Positions 45,899 to 56,675 of a DNA stretch of 64,000 nucleotides are shown here, one piece after another. Origin of the DNA: Archangium sp. (GTDB taxonomy: Bacteria > Myxococcota > Myxococcia > Myxococcales > Myxococcaceae); contig JALHMW010000007.1 of NCBI GenBank assembly GCA_022843845.1, forward strand, positions 62,001 through 126,000, given 5' to 3'. How positions within the stretch are numbered: the first letter of the stretch is position 1; each line of letters begins with the position of its first letter. Under the pieces are notes generated by a model. The model did not search any database. It saw only the letters and a program-made list of their open reading frames with translations, and was not told the origin of the DNA. Position numbers and translations under genes: made by a program.

Positions 45899-47655
45899 GG
45901 GTTGCGACATGTCACCGTGACTCTATCGCTCTGGAAGCTGTAGCCGACGAGGAACGAACCTTCGCACAGCGGCAGCGTGACGGACCGCGACACCGTCCCG
46001 AAGCGCTTGTTCGAGAAAGTGAGGGTGTGCGCTCCTGGCGCGACGGTCGCGGGCGCCTCTGGCCGGCCATCGAAGGCCACGGTCCCCTCAGGAAGGACAC
46101 GCACCTCGAGAGGAATCGGCGTTCGTCGGGCAGGTCGGCCTGGTCGAGGCGGAACGATGACGACCGCCATCGGGCGCCCGGCATCGACCGCTTCAGGCTT
46201 CGTCTCGACTTCAGTCTTCAGCTCGACCTGTGGTGGCTTCGGAGGAAGCTCGACGACGGCAACTTCTGCGTCGATGGAGACGGGGGCCGCGACCATCGGC
46301 AGTGGGGCCGTCGGCACGTCACGACGGGGCGCTGGTTCTGGCTCACGTGAAGCCCCGAGCGCGACGATCGCCGCGACGGCAAGCATGGCGACCGCCAGCG
46401 CAGCCACTGCGCTTCGGCGCGTGGTCGATGCTCGAGGCTGCGTCTTCACGGGCGCGTTCGCCTGGAGCGCCACCTTCGCGGTCGACGCGCCGGTGCCATT
46501 CACGGTGAGCGTGTCGCGCGCCATGACCTGCACGCCACCCGTCGGAGGGAGCGTCTTCGCGGCATCGAAGACGGCGACGACAGGCGCGGCCGAAGCGACG
46601 CGTTCAGGCCTCGTCTGCCCTCCAGAGGCGGGCGGCGTTGCCGGTGTGGCGAGGTCGGGATTCGAAGGGCGTGTGCCTGGCACCAGCGCCGGGCCGATGG
46701 GAAGCGTCGACGCTCCCCCGCGAGGCGGCCGGCCATCGACGAGGTCACCAAGGAACGTCGCGACGTCGTAGCTCCCGAGATTGGGCCCCATCGAACTGCC
46801 AAAAGACTCCAGCGCAGCCTGGAGCACCCGAGCCGAGCCGAGCCGTTGGTTGCGGTCTTTCTCGAGGCACGCGTCGACGATCTCGGCCAGCGCGTCGGGG
46901 ACGTCGGGGCGGAGCTGCTGAACCGGAGTGAACGGCTCGAACAAGATGCTCCTCATCACCGCGGCGTCACCAGTCCCGAGGTACGGTTTTCGGAGCGTGA
47001 GCATCTCGTACAGCACGATGCCGAGCGCCCAGACGTCGACGCGACGGTCGAGCACCTCATCGCCAATCTGCTCTGGCGACATGTACTGCAGCTTTCCGCG
47101 AACCGTCCCTTCGCGCGTCGTCGACTCGGCCCTGGGGTCCTTCGCGATGCCGAAGTCGAGCACCTTCACGATGCCGCTCCGCGACACCATGATGTTGTCG
47201 GGACTCACGTCACGGTGCACCAGGCCCATCGATTCGCCCGTCTGGGGATCTTTCAACTCGTGCAGGTAGTGCAGCCCCTCGCAGGCGCGAGACACCACGT
47301 TCGTCACCACGTCGATGGGCAGCTTCCAGCCGCGCGTCTCGGCGCGCTTTCTCACCTGTCGCAACGTGGGCCCATCGACGTATTCCATCGCCAGGAACGG
47401 CACCGGGCCTTCGTGACCGAAGTCGTAGACGTGGGCCACGTTCGGGTGGTCGAAGGTCGCCGCGAGACGGGCCTCACGAAGGAACATCTCGACCAGCCCG
47501 GGGTCTCGGGCGAGCTCTGGCAAGATGCGTTTGACCACCAACTGCTTCGCGAACCCGGCGGGCCCTTCGACCCGTGCCAGAAACACCTCAGCCATGCCTC
47601 CAGTGGCGAGCTTTCTGATCAGGGTATAGCGACCGATACGCTCAGGGTCATTCAC
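45895..47655 (-). CDS. Membrane-anchored Ser/Thr protein kinase
   Basis: 586 residues. Complete Hanks-type kinase domain (about 10-275): GGMAEVFLA loop, VVKRIL lysine, HRDVSPDN catalytic loop, DFGIAK, and a TTREGTVRGKLQYMSPEQ activation segment with phosphorylatable Thr residues. A Pro/Ala linker, one membrane helix (about 410-430) and a C-terminal PEGA-like extracytoplasmic domain (about 505-586) follow. It overlaps the FHA activator by four bases, so a kinase-to-FHA relay is strongly suggested. Confidence 0.95.
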   Translation of the reverse strand: MNDPERIGRYTLIRKLATGGMAEVFLARVEGPAGFAKQLVVKRILPELARDPGLVEMFLREARLAATFDHPNVAHVYDFGHEGPVPFLAMEYVDGPTLRQVRKRAETRGWKLPIDVVTNVVSRACEGLHYLHELKDPQTGESMGLVHRDVSPDNIMVSRSGIVKVLDFGIAKDPRAESTTREGTVRGKLQYMSPEQIGDEVLDRRVDVWALGIVLYEMLTLRKPYLGTGDAAVMRSILFEPFTPVQQLRPDVPDALAEIVDACLEKDRNQRLGSARVLQAALESFGSSMGPNLGSYDVATFLGDLVDGRPPRGGASTLPIGPALVPGTRPSNPDLATPATPPASGGQTRPERVASAAPVVAVFDAAKTLPPTGGVQVMARDTLTVNGTGASTAKVALQANAPVKTQPRASTTRRSAVAALAVAMLAVAAIVALGASREPEPAPRRDVPTAPLPMVAAPVSIDAEVAVVELPPKPPQVELKTEVETKPEAVDAGRPMAVVIVPPRPGRPARRTPIPLEVRVLPEGTVAFDGRPEAPATVAPGAHTLTFSNKRFGTVSRSVTLPLCEGSFLVGYSFQSDRVTVTCRNP

Positions 47656-47699
47656 GGCAATCAGCGGCGAACCCTACCACGCAACGTCCACCATTTCCG

Positions 47700-48599
<900 letters not shown>

Positions 48600-48646
48600 G
48601 AGCGCTCACCTTTCTAGCAGTTGAGTCCCTTCACCGCCGGCCGCAC

Positions 48647-48658
48647 CCAGGCGATTGC
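48647..48658. promoter_or_regulatory. Imperfect palindrome related to GCAA-N4-TTGC
   Basis: On the minus strand GCAATCGCCTGG, 48 bases before the kinase start at 48599. The preceding bases give GACGCAATCGC, 11 bases identical to copy 6, but the right half-site is CTGG, not TTGC. Possibly a weak site. Confidence 0.3.
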
Positions 48659-48699
48659 GTCGAAATCACCGGTGGCGAGCCCTGTCCCCGCTGCAGCAC

Positions 48700-51444
48700 A
48701 TGACCTCTTTTCTGGCCCTCGCCCGTGCTCACACGCCAGACTGGGGCGTGCCAACTCACCGATCGACTGAACACCAACGCCTCCGCGGCGCCGACCTTGA
48801 ACGCTGGCGACACTGGGGCCCGTACCTGTCGGACCGCGCCTGGGGCACGGTGCGCGAGGACTACAGCGCGAAGGGCAACGCGTGGGCGCACCTGCCGCAC
48901 GATCTCGCGCGCTCGAAGGCATACCGCTGGGGCGACGACGGCATCGCGGGCTTCTCCGACCGCTACCAGATCCTCTGCTGGTCGCTCGCGCTGTGGAACG
49001 AGCGCGACCCCATTCTCAAGGAGCGCCTCTTCGGCGTCGACCCCACCGAGGGCAATCACGGCGAAGACGTGAAGGAGTGCTATTTCTATACAGACGGCAC
49101 GCCCAGTCATTCGTACATGCGAATGCTGTACAAGTACCCGCAAGCCGAGTTCCCATACACGCAGCTCATCGCCGAGAACAAGCGCCGCGCAGGGCAGGGG
49201 CCCGAGTACGAGCTCATCGACACCGGCATCTTCGACCAGCACCGCTACTTCGACGTCGAGATCGAGGTCGCCAAAGACGGCCCCGACGCGGTCATCTTCC
49301 GCGTCACCGCGCACAACCGTGGCCCTGACGCGGCGCCGATTCACCTCATCCCGCACCTCTGGTTCCGCAACACCTGGAGCTGGGACGGCACAGACCGTCA
49401 GCAGCCGATCATCACCATCGACCGGTCTCACCCCGGAGCGACCGCGCTCCTCGCTGACGACTCCTCCGCGCCACCGCTCCATGGGTTGATCGCCGACTCG
49501 CGGCTGGGCCCGCAGCGGCTCGAGCTCCCCAGCGGCGCTGAGCTGTTCTTCACAGACAACGAGACCAACGGCCCACGCGTCTTCGGACGCACAGCCCAAT
49601 CACGCAGCCCATTCGTCAAAGACGCCTTCCACCGGCGCATCGTGCAGAACGAGCTCGGCGCGGTGAACCCGGCGATGCAGGGCACGCGGGCCTGTGCACG
49701 CCAACGGTTCCTGGTCCCCGCAGGCGGCTCCGCGGTGATGCGAATGCGGCTCGGCCCTGCCGGCACGTCGCCGATGTCCGCCGACGAGATGGATGGAGTC
49801 GTCGCCCGCCGCCACGCCGAGGCCGACGAGTTCTACGAAGCGCTTCACCCCGCGAAGGCCACGCCCACAGAGCGCCAGGTGCAACGTCAGGCCTGGGCAG
49901 GGATGATCTGGTCGAAGCAGAGCTACCTCTTCGACGTCGGCACCTGGCTCGACGGCGACGACCCCTCGCATCCACCGCCCGCCTCACGCAAACACGGCCG
50001 CAACCTGCACTGGCGCCACCTCAACTCGCTGCGGGTGCTGTCGATGCCCGACAAGTGGGAATACCCCTGGTTCGCCGCGTGGGATCTCGCGTTCCACATG
50101 ATCCCCTTCGCGCGAATCGACCCCGAGTTCGCCAAGGACCAACTCTCACTGATGCTGCTCGAGCAATTCCAACACCCCAACGGGCAGATCCCCGCGTACG
50201 AGTGGGAGTTCTCCGATCTCAACCCGCCCGTGCACCCGTGGGCCGTCTGGCGCGTCTACAACATGGACCGCCTTCAAAACGGCGCCGGCGACCTCGACTT
50301 CCTCGAGCGCTGCTTCCACAAGCTGATGCTGAACTTCACCTCATGGGTGAACAAGGTCGACCGCGAGGGCAACAACGTCTTCGAAGGCGGCTTCCTCGGG
50401 CTCGACAACATCACCGTGCTCGATCGCAGCAGCCCGCTCCCTGAAGGCGCGACGCTCGAGCAGAGCGACGCCACCGGGTGGATGGGCATGTACTCGCTCG
50501 TGATGATGCGCATGGCGCTCGAGCTGGCGAAGACCCGCAGCGTCTACGAGGACCTCGCGACCAAGTTCTTCGAGCACTACGTCTACATTGGCGCCGCCAT
50601 GAAGATGGAGCGGCTCGGCCGCACGCTCTGGGACGAAGACGACGGCTTCTTCTACGATCTGCTCCGCTTCCCCGACGGCCACTCGATTCCGTTCCGCGTG
50701 CGCTCGCTGGTCGGCCTCATTCCCCTCTTCGCCGTCGAGCGCCTCGAAGAAGGGTGGATCAAGCCGTTCCCCGTTTTCACCGCCAACTTGCGCTGGTTCA
50801 TGAAGTTCCGGCCAGAGATCACCGCGCAGACCGTCACGACCGTCGGCTCCGGCGAGAACGTCACCCACGTCCTGTCGGTCGTCGATCGCCACCAGCTCGA
50901 GGGCCTGCTCAAGCGCCTCGCCGACCCCGAGGAGTTCCTCTCACCCAGCGGCGTGCGCAGCCTCAGCAAGTTCCACGAGGCGCACCCGTTCGTGTTCGGC
51001 AACGCGGTCGTTCACTACGAGCCGGCCGAGGCGACCAGCAAGCTCAAGGGCGGCAACAGCAACTGGCGCGGGCCGGTGTGGTTCCCCACCAGCTTCCTGA
51101 TGATCGAGACGCTGCGAAAGCTCGAGAAGGGCTTCGGCGCCGGGCTCACCATCGAGGTCGCTGACCCGAAGACGCACGAGGTCGGCCACGTCACGCTCAA
51201 CGGGCTCGCGAAGAACCTCGCCGATCGCATGATCTCGATCTTCCTCCCCGATGCCGACGGCTATCGCCCATGCCACGGCGCACGAGGAACGCGCCGCGCG
51301 GAGCTCTTCGCGAAGGACCCGCACTGGAAGGACCTGCTCCACTACTACGAGTACTTCCACGCTGACTCTGGCGAGGGCCTCGGCGCGAGCCACCAGACGG
51401 GGTGGACCGGCCTGGTCGCGAGCTTGATCGACGAGTGGCGCTGA
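48700..51444 (+). CDS. MGH1/GH63-like glycoside hydrolase
   Basis: 914 residues, cytoplasmic. Family-typical N-terminus ([21 protein letters not shown]) and [22 protein letters not shown] are followed by a large (alpha/alpha)6-toroid region ([39 protein letters not shown]). It likely trims alpha-linked glucose or mannose units of storage or osmolyte sugars. The GTG at 48748 gives a start closer to relatives. Standalone gene, divergent from the kinase operon. Confidence 0.87.
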   Translation: MTSFLALARAHTPDWGVPTHRSTEHQRLRGADLERWRHWGPYLSDRAWGTVREDYSAKGNAWAHLPHDLARSKAYRWGDDGIAGFSDRYQILCWSLALWNERDPILKERLFGVDPTEGNHGEDVKECYFYTDGTPSHSYMRMLYKYPQAEFPYTQLIAENKRRAGQGPEYELIDTGIFDQHRYFDVEIEVAKDGPDAVIFRVTAHNRGPDAAPIHLIPHLWFRNTWSWDGTDRQQPIITIDRSHPGATALLADDSSAPPLHGLIADSRLGPQRLELPSGAELFFTDNETNGPRVFGRTAQSRSPFVKDAFHRRIVQNELGAVNPAMQGTRACARQRFLVPAGGSAVMRMRLGPAGTSPMSADEMDGVVARRHAEADEFYEALHPAKATPTERQVQRQAWAGMIWSKQSYLFDVGTWLDGDDPSHPPPASRKHGRNLHWRHLNSLRVLSMPDKWEYPWFAAWDLAFHMIPFARIDPEFAKDQLSLMLLEQFQHPNGQIPAYEWEFSDLNPPVHPWAVWRVYNMDRLQNGAGDLDFLERCFHKLMLNFTSWVNKVDREGNNVFEGGFLGLDNITVLDRSSPLPEGATLEQSDATGWMGMYSLVMMRMALELAKTRSVYEDLATKFFEHYVYIGAAMKMERLGRTLWDEDDGFFYDLLRFPDGHSIPFRVRSLVGLIPLFAVERLEEGWIKPFPVFTANLRWFMKFRPEITAQTVTTVGSGENVTHVLSVVDRHQLEGLLKRLADPEEFLSPSGVRSLSKFHEAHPFVFGNAVVHYEPAEATSKLKGGNSNWRGPVWFPTSFLMIETLRKLEKGFGAGLTIEVADPKTHEVGHVTLNGLAKNLADRMISIFLPDADGYRPCHGARGTRRAELFAKDPHWKDLLHYYEYFHADSGEGLGASHQTGWTGLVASLIDEWR

Positions 51445-51448
51445 CGCC

Positions 51449-52921
51449 TCACTTCACCGTGGCGGTGAGCTCGAACGCTCCGCCCATGAGATCGAACGAG
51501 TCGACGATCACCAGGTAGTCGCCAGCGGGCAGATCGGTCAGCTCGAGCCGCGAGGCTCCAGCCGCGCCCGGCACGTCGTCTGAGCACGCCATCGCGTCTT
51601 TCGTGTCGGCTGCGCAGCTCGGCAGCACGTACAGCGTGGTGTCGAAGTTGGTCCCCGCGCCGATGGTGCTCAGGGTCAGCGTGTTCGCCCGCTCGGTGAG
51701 CCGCACCTTCACGATGCCCTCGGGCCGGCCCTTGGGGTCTGCCGTGGAGCAGCCGCTCGGCGCGTCCCACAGACTCCCGCCTTCGGCGATACCAGTGGCC
51801 TTCGCGCCCGCCGCCGTCGCGATCAACACCGTCGCGCTGCCGCACTGGCTCGTGCGCATCGTCGTCGCGTTCGCGCAGCGGTTGTTGGTGGCGCCGATGA
51901 TGCCAGGCGAGCAGGTCAGGTTCGGTCCACACACGTCGAAGCCCTTCGCGTCACACGCCTGGCCCGTGCTCCGAACTGGAATCGCCGTCGGCCCGACGAT
52001 CTTCGGCGTGCCCGTGTGGCCTGCACTGTCGCTTGGAATGGCGACCAGCTTCGGCACCTGCTGATCGAGGCCCTCTCCTGCTTGCATGCGCAGGAAGAAC
52101 GCTCCGTCGACCGCGAGGCCGAGCGCGTCTTGATCGAAGGACGAGAGATCCGCCATGCCGTCACCATCAGAGTCGATGGAGATCGCCTGTCCCTGCGCGT
52201 TCTGGAACTCGAAGCGGACGTTGGCGAGATCGTCTTCAGGCTCGGTGCCCTCGATGAGGATCAACGGACCGCCGCTCGCCGTGCGGTAGAACGCCAGGCG
52301 CGCGATCTGCGGCGCGAGGCCCTCGTCACAGCTCGCCGGCATGCCGCGACACCCGAGGCCGGGCGCACACCGCGACGTGAGGAAGAGGGGATCACACGTT
52401 TCTCCCCGCGCGCGCACCGTCTGCTCGCCCACCATCAGCACCTGCTCGTCGGAGCGCTCCGAGGTCGCGTCGACCAACGCCACGCCCACCTGCGCCGGGC
52501 CCATGCCGGTCGCGAACACGCCGCGCACCGTCGCTCCACCCGTCACCACCTCGCCCACCCACTTCTTCCCCTCGAGCGTCAGCGAGCCCTCGGAGGAGTC
52601 GCCCAGGCCATCGCGGTTCGTGTCGAGCGCCGCCAGCGGCAGGCCCTGCGCGTCGAGCAACCGCACCCACACCGCCACCGCGTCGAGGTTGCGGTCCTTG
52701 CCCTTGATCGAGATGCGCAGGTCGCGGCCGGTGCGGCCAGCCACCTGGGCCGTAGCCTCGGTCAGCTCTGGCTTGAACACCACGCCACCGTCGGGGGTCT
52801 TCCGGTCGGTCGCGGCCGAGCCGCCACCTGCGCCAGCGCCGCCTCCGTCAGGGCCTTGAGGCATGGCCGCGCAGCCACCGAGCGCCAGACCGAGCACCAT
52901 CACTGCCGCGTTCCGCTTCAT
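51449..52921 (-). CDS. Lipoprotein with C-terminal pre-peptidase-like domain
   Basis: 490 residues; lipobox LGGC (C17) followed by a Gly/Ala-rich stretch. Central beta-rich region with Cys pairs and an EF-hand-like DSDGDGMADL loop. The C-terminal ~110 residues resemble pre-peptidase C-terminal domains (NFDTTLYVLPSC, LPAGDYLVIVDSF). Exported and probably surface-anchored; function unknown. Good ribosome site (GGAGGG). Confidence 0.75.
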   Translation of the reverse strand: MKRNAAVMVLGLALGGCAAMPQGPDGGGAGAGGGSAATDRKTPDGGVVFKPELTEATAQVAGRTGRDLRISIKGKDRNLDAVAVWVRLLDAQGLPLAALDTNRDGLGDSSEGSLTLEGKKWVGEVVTGGATVRGVFATGMGPAQVGVALVDATSERSDEQVLMVGEQTVRARGETCDPLFLTSRCAPGLGCRGMPASCDEGLAPQIARLAFYRTASGGPLILIEGTEPEDDLANVRFEFQNAQGQAISIDSDGDGMADLSSFDQDALGLAVDGAFFLRMQAGEGLDQQVPKLVAIPSDSAGHTGTPKIVGPTAIPVRSTGQACDAKGFDVCGPNLTCSPGIIGATNNRCANATTMRTSQCGSATVLIATAAGAKATGIAEGGSLWDAPSGCSTADPKGRPEGIVKVRLTERANTLTLSTIGAGTNFDTTLYVLPSCAADTKDAMACSDDVPGAAGASRLELTDLPAGDYLVIVDSFDLMGGAFELTATVK

Positions 52922-52955
52922 TCGAGGAGCCCTCCCCGGGCATCAAACAGAAGAA

Positions 52956-52979
52956 GGGGCAGGCATTGCTGCCCGCCCC
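52956..52979 (-). terminator. Intrinsic terminator of the RTX gene
   Basis: Ten-base-pair stem with one mismatch (GGGGCAGGCA/TGCTGCCCGCCCC arms, loop TTGC), followed on the minus strand by a CTTCTTCTGTTT tract. It lies 28 bases past the RTX gene stop. Confidence 0.75.
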
Positions 52980-53007
52980 CTCGTTCATCGACACGTTTCG
53001 CGATGCC

Positions 53008-54648
53008 TTACAGCTCGCACGCCGTCTTCACGGGGGTGCCGGCCGCTGACACCACGATGTCGGAGCCATCGCCACAGTCGACCACGTCGTTGCCGCCGAC
53101 CGTCTCGATGAAGTCGTCGCCGCCCGCGGCGTTGATGGTGTCGAGCGCCGAGCTGCCGACGATGCGGTTCGCCGAGTCGTTGCCAGTCACCGTGCAGGCG
53201 CTCGCGGTGGGGCAGGTCAGGTTCTCGACGTCGAGGCCGATGACCTTCGCCTGCGTGACCGACGCCACACCATCCATCGTGACGTCGATGACCGCGCCGA
53301 ACGACGCGAAGCTCACCGTGTCGAGGCCCGCCCCACCCGAGAAGGTGTCAGCGCCGCCGCCGATGCCGGCCGTCGCGCCCATCACGAAGGTGTCGTCGCC
53401 CGCGCCGCCCGAGAGCACGTCGGCGCCAGCGCCGCCGGTGATGACGTTGTCGAGCGTGTTGCCGGTGACGGTGCAGACGAAGGCGCCCGTCGGGCAGATG
53501 AAGTTCTCGACGTCGTCACGAATGTTGTCGAACTCGCTGCCCGAGTTGCCGTCGTTCGCCGCGTTCCCGAGCATGGTGGCGGTGACGGCCTCGAGGCGCG
53601 CCGCGTAGCTGACGGTGTCGGTGCCGGCCTCGCCGTACACGGTGTCGTCACCGGCGCCAGTCGACGCCAGCAGGCCCATGAGGAAGGTGTCGTTGCCCGC
53701 GCCGCCGTAGAACGTCTGGTTGCCCGTGCTGCCGGTGAAGGTGTCGTCACCCGTGCCGCCGCGAACGATCTCGACGTCGAGGCCCACGTTGTCGGTCTCG
53801 CCCGTCTCGCCGTCGTTCGCGCCCGCGCCGACCGTGACCGTGACGGCCGCCGAGCGGGCTGCGTAGGTGACCGTGTCCGTCCCCGCGCCGCCGCTGTAGA
53901 CGTCAGCGTCGAGCGCGCTGCTGCCGCCGTTCAACGTGTCGTTGCCGACGTCGCCGTACATGGTCTCGTCGCCGGCGCCGCCAGTCAGCACGTCGTCGCC
54001 GACGCCGCCGTAGATGGTGCTGTCGCCCGTGTACGCCGCGCCGCCGGTGCCGAAGCCGCCGCTCAAGGCGTCGAAGGTGTCGTTGCCGCCGCCGAGGCTG
54101 AACGTGTACTCGATGGTGCCGCTGCCGGTGACGGCGATGTCCCTGAAGGCGTCGGCGTTGATGGCGATGTCGGTCGCCAGCGCCGTGCCGCCGACGGTGA
54201 TCTTGTCGGCCGCAGCGCTCACGCCTCGAAGCTTGAAGACGTCAGCGCCAGCGCCCATCGCGGCCGTGATGCCAGGCGCCGACGAGGTGCCGGGCGCGAA
54301 GGTGCCGTTGGCGAAGTCGATGATGACGGTCTCGGCGCCGCCTGCGCCGGTGATGGCGATGTTCTTCACCGCCGTGCCCGTCGCGCCTGCCGCGAAGACG
54401 TCGTTGACCAGAATGTTCCCGCTCACGGCGTGCCTCGAGATGATCGCGATCTCAGCCGAGGCCATCGTCACCGTCAGCGTGCCCGTGGCGAACGCAGGCG
54501 GAGTCGCCAGCGCCGCGAGCGGCTGGGCCAGCTCCTCGATGCCCGAGATGTCGCCCTGGTCGACCGGCGCTTCGGTGGAACCACAGCTCGTCATCGCGAC
54601 GATCGCGAGGCCTCCGACGATCGTTTGCCACTTCCGCTGAATCGACAT
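53008..54648 (-). CDS. RTX calcium-binding repeat lipoprotein
   Basis: 546 residues. Lipobox MTSC (C22). From about residue 190 there are at least seven RTX-like nonapeptide clusters (GGVGDDVLTGGAGDETMYGD, GGAGNDTF, GGAGADVLSGGAGDDTF), which fold into a parallel beta roll on binding calcium. Four Cys near the C-terminus may form disulfides. Most RTX proteins use type I secretion; the lipoprotein signal implies a different route and cell-surface display. The upstream 54649-54935 interval is a divergent promoter region without a gene. Confidence 0.88.
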   Translation of the reverse strand: MSIQRKWQTIVGGLAIVAMTSCGSTEAPVDQGDISGIEELAQPLAALATPPAFATGTLTVTMASAEIAIISRHAVSGNILVNDVFAAGATGTAVKNIAITGAGGAETVIIDFANGTFAPGTSSAPGITAAMGAGADVFKLRGVSAAADKITVGGTALATDIAINADAFRDIAVTGSGTIEYTFSLGGGNDTFDALSGGFGTGGAAYTGDSTIYGGVGDDVLTGGAGDETMYGDVGNDTLNGGSSALDADVYSGGAGTDTVTYAARSAAVTVTVGAGANDGETGETDNVGLDVEIVRGGTGDDTFTGSTGNQTFYGGAGNDTFLMGLLASTGAGDDTVYGEAGTDTVSYAARLEAVTATMLGNAANDGNSGSEFDNIRDDVENFICPTGAFVCTVTGNTLDNVITGGAGADVLSGGAGDDTFVMGATAGIGGGADTFSGGAGLDTVSFASFGAVIDVTMDGVASVTQAKVIGLDVENLTCPTASACTVTGNDSANRIVGSSALDTINAAGGDDFIETVGGNDVVDCGDGSDIVVSAAGTPVKTACEL

Positions 54649-54935
54649 GGTGATGCTCCTGAGGAGTGAGGCGAAGAGGAGTTCTCCACGCCTGGAGGGT
54701 TGGTTCCCTCACGAGGAGAGCAATCGGCACGCCATGGAGGGCGCTTAACCGGCCGAGCGCAGATCTCTGCGGTTGCGCCGTGGATCACGACGCGCGTCAG
54801 GAACCCGTCAGGGTCGGGCGCTACCCGTGGGTGACGCGCAGACCCTTATCGACCTCCAAGGCCCGCCTCATGGGCTCGTCAGCGACCGCCGCAAACCTCT
54901 AGACGGACTGCCGCCAACGCGACAAAGACGCGCCC

Positions 54936-56003
54936 ATGTCGCCTGTCGTCATCATCGCCATCGTCGTCACCGTCATCATCGTGGTCGCCGTCATCGCGTC
55001 ACGCCTCTCCTCGGCGTCGGCCAACGCTCCCAAAGCGCTCGCCGCCTCGACGTGGACCGTGACGGAGGTGGTGAGGGAGACGCCCACCACCGTCAGCTTC
55101 GGGGTCGACGCGACGCTCGACTTCCAGCCTGGCCAGTTCGTCCTGCTGCGCCCGAACGCCTCGCTCCCGTGGCGCGCCTACTCGTTCAGCCGCGCGCCGG
55201 GCCAGCCGCTGCGGCTGACCGTCAAGCGGGTCGAGACCGGGAAGGTCTCGACGCACCTCACCTCGCAGCTGACCGCGGGCGACAGGCTCGAGGTGAAGGG
55301 CCCGTACGGCCAGTTCGTGATTCCAGCCATCGTGACGAAGGCGCTCTTCATCGCCGGCGGCAGCGGCATCACCCCGTTCCTCTCGTGGCTGCACACGCTC
55401 GATGGCCGCGGCTGGCCCTTCGCGATCACGCTCATCGTCGGCAATCGCTCGGCGCAGGAGCAGATCCTGAAAGCCGAGCTCGACGCGCTTCAGCAGAAGT
55501 CGCAGGGGAAGCTGACCTGCGTGCACGTGACCGACGATGTCCAGGGCCCGCTCACGAAGGAGCTGCTGGGATCGTTGCTCGAGAAGGTCGACGCGCCATC
55601 GTTCATCGCGATGTGCGGCCCCGAGCCGATGATGAACAACGCGCGCGAGCTTTCGACCGCGAAGTTCCCCGGCGTCACCGTGCTCGAAGAGAAGTTCTCG
55701 GCCAGCGCAGAGGTGGTCGGCGCCGGCCCGGGCACGACGCTCGAGCTGATGCAGGACGGCAAGGTGAAGCCGTTCGAGGTGAAGCAGGGCGAGCACGTGC
55801 TCGCGGCGGCGCGACGCGCTGGGTACGATCTGCCGTCGGGCTGCGAGATGGGCGCGTGCGGTGCGTGCCGCGTGAAGCTGATCGAAGGCGACATCCAGAT
55901 CCCCGACGACGCGTGCCTGTCGGACGCCGAGAAGGGCCAGGGCTACCGGTTGATCTGCGTCGGCAGCGCGAAGGGCAAGGCGCGGTTCGAGTCGTCGCCG
56001 TAG
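54936..56003 (+). CDS. Membrane-anchored ferredoxin-type reductase (FAD, 2Fe-2S)
   Basis: 355 residues. N-terminal membrane helix (about 3-23), then an FAD-binding domain (RAYSFSRAP), an NAD(P)-binding domain (GGSGITPF, MCGPEPMM) and a C-terminal plant-type 2Fe-2S ferredoxin domain with the four-Cys pattern CxxxxCxxC...C (CEMGACGACRVKL, then C near residue 344). This is the phthalate/vanillate/CDP-6-deoxy reductase-like order. It would pass electrons from NAD(P)H to a partner oxygenase or reductase not encoded nearby. It is followed 24 bases later by a hypothetical gene. Confidence 0.92.
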   Translation: MSPVVIIAIVVTVIIVVAVIASRLSSASANAPKALAASTWTVTEVVRETPTTVSFGVDATLDFQPGQFVLLRPNASLPWRAYSFSRAPGQPLRLTVKRVETGKVSTHLTSQLTAGDRLEVKGPYGQFVIPAIVTKALFIAGGSGITPFLSWLHTLDGRGWPFAITLIVGNRSAQEQILKAELDALQQKSQGKLTCVHVTDDVQGPLTKELLGSLLEKVDAPSFIAMCGPEPMMNNARELSTAKFPGVTVLEEKFSASAEVVGAGPGTTLELMQDGKVKPFEVKQGEHVLAAARRAGYDLPSGCEMGACGACRVKLIEGDIQIPDDACLSDAEKGQGYRLICVGSAKGKARFESSP

Positions 56004-56027
56004 TCGAGCGCTGGCAGCACTCTTCCC

Positions 56028-56660
56028 TTGAGCGAGTTCTCCTCGAGCCTTCACCTTCACGACGCGTCCCTCGACGCGGTCGTCGAGCTGCTCCGTCGCG
56101 CGAAGGTCGCGGGCTTCGTCTTTCCGCCCGAGCACGGGTGGATCGCCTTCACCGCGCTCGATCCTGCCCGGGTGATCGCGGCGAACGAGGGCCGGCTGGT
56201 GCACTACGACTTCTCGAGCGATCACGAGCTCCTCGTCGAAGCGTTCGACGGCCAGAAGCGCCTCGCCCGAATGAAGGTCGACTTCGAGCAACCGCGTGCG
56301 CGCTTCGAGGCTCCAAAGTTCGTCGCTCACGGGCTGATGACGCGCGCTGGCGTGCGGAAGGTCGAGCAATGGCTCGAGACGGGTGGTTCGCGCGGTGCTG
56401 CCGTCGTCGCGAAGGCCCTCGGCCTCACGCGGTTTCGCTGGCTGTCTCACGCGTACGAGCTGGCCAACGACGACCCAGCGGTCGGGCGCGTCGAGGTCGA
56501 CAAGAGAGGAGCCGTTCGGGCTGCCGGCCCCGACGAAGCGCTCGAGCCGCCGCTCACGGCCGCGATGCCACGGGGCACCACGAACGCAGACCTTGCCGAT
56601 GAGCTCCAGGCGCTCGCCGACGTGAGCAAGACGCTCAGCGAGCGGAAGAAGCGCCGATAG
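56028..56660 (+). CDS. Hypothetical protein (TTG start)
   Basis: 210 residues from a TTG start; no ATG or GTG gives the conserved-looking N-terminus. No signal or membrane helix. Basic C-terminus (SERKKRR). Its placement right after the reductase suggests an accessory role. No family recognised. Confidence 0.6.
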   Translation: MSEFSSSLHLHDASLDAVVELLRRAKVAGFVFPPEHGWIAFTALDPARVIAANEGRLVHYDFSSDHELLVEAFDGQKRLARMKVDFEQPRARFEAPKFVAHGLMTRAGVRKVEQWLETGGSRGAAVVAKALGLTRFRWLSHAYELANDDPAVGRVEVDKRGAVRAAGPDEALEPPLTAAMPRGTTNADLADELQALADVSKTLSERKKRR

Positions 56661-56675
56661 CGGCGCGCGGCCTCG

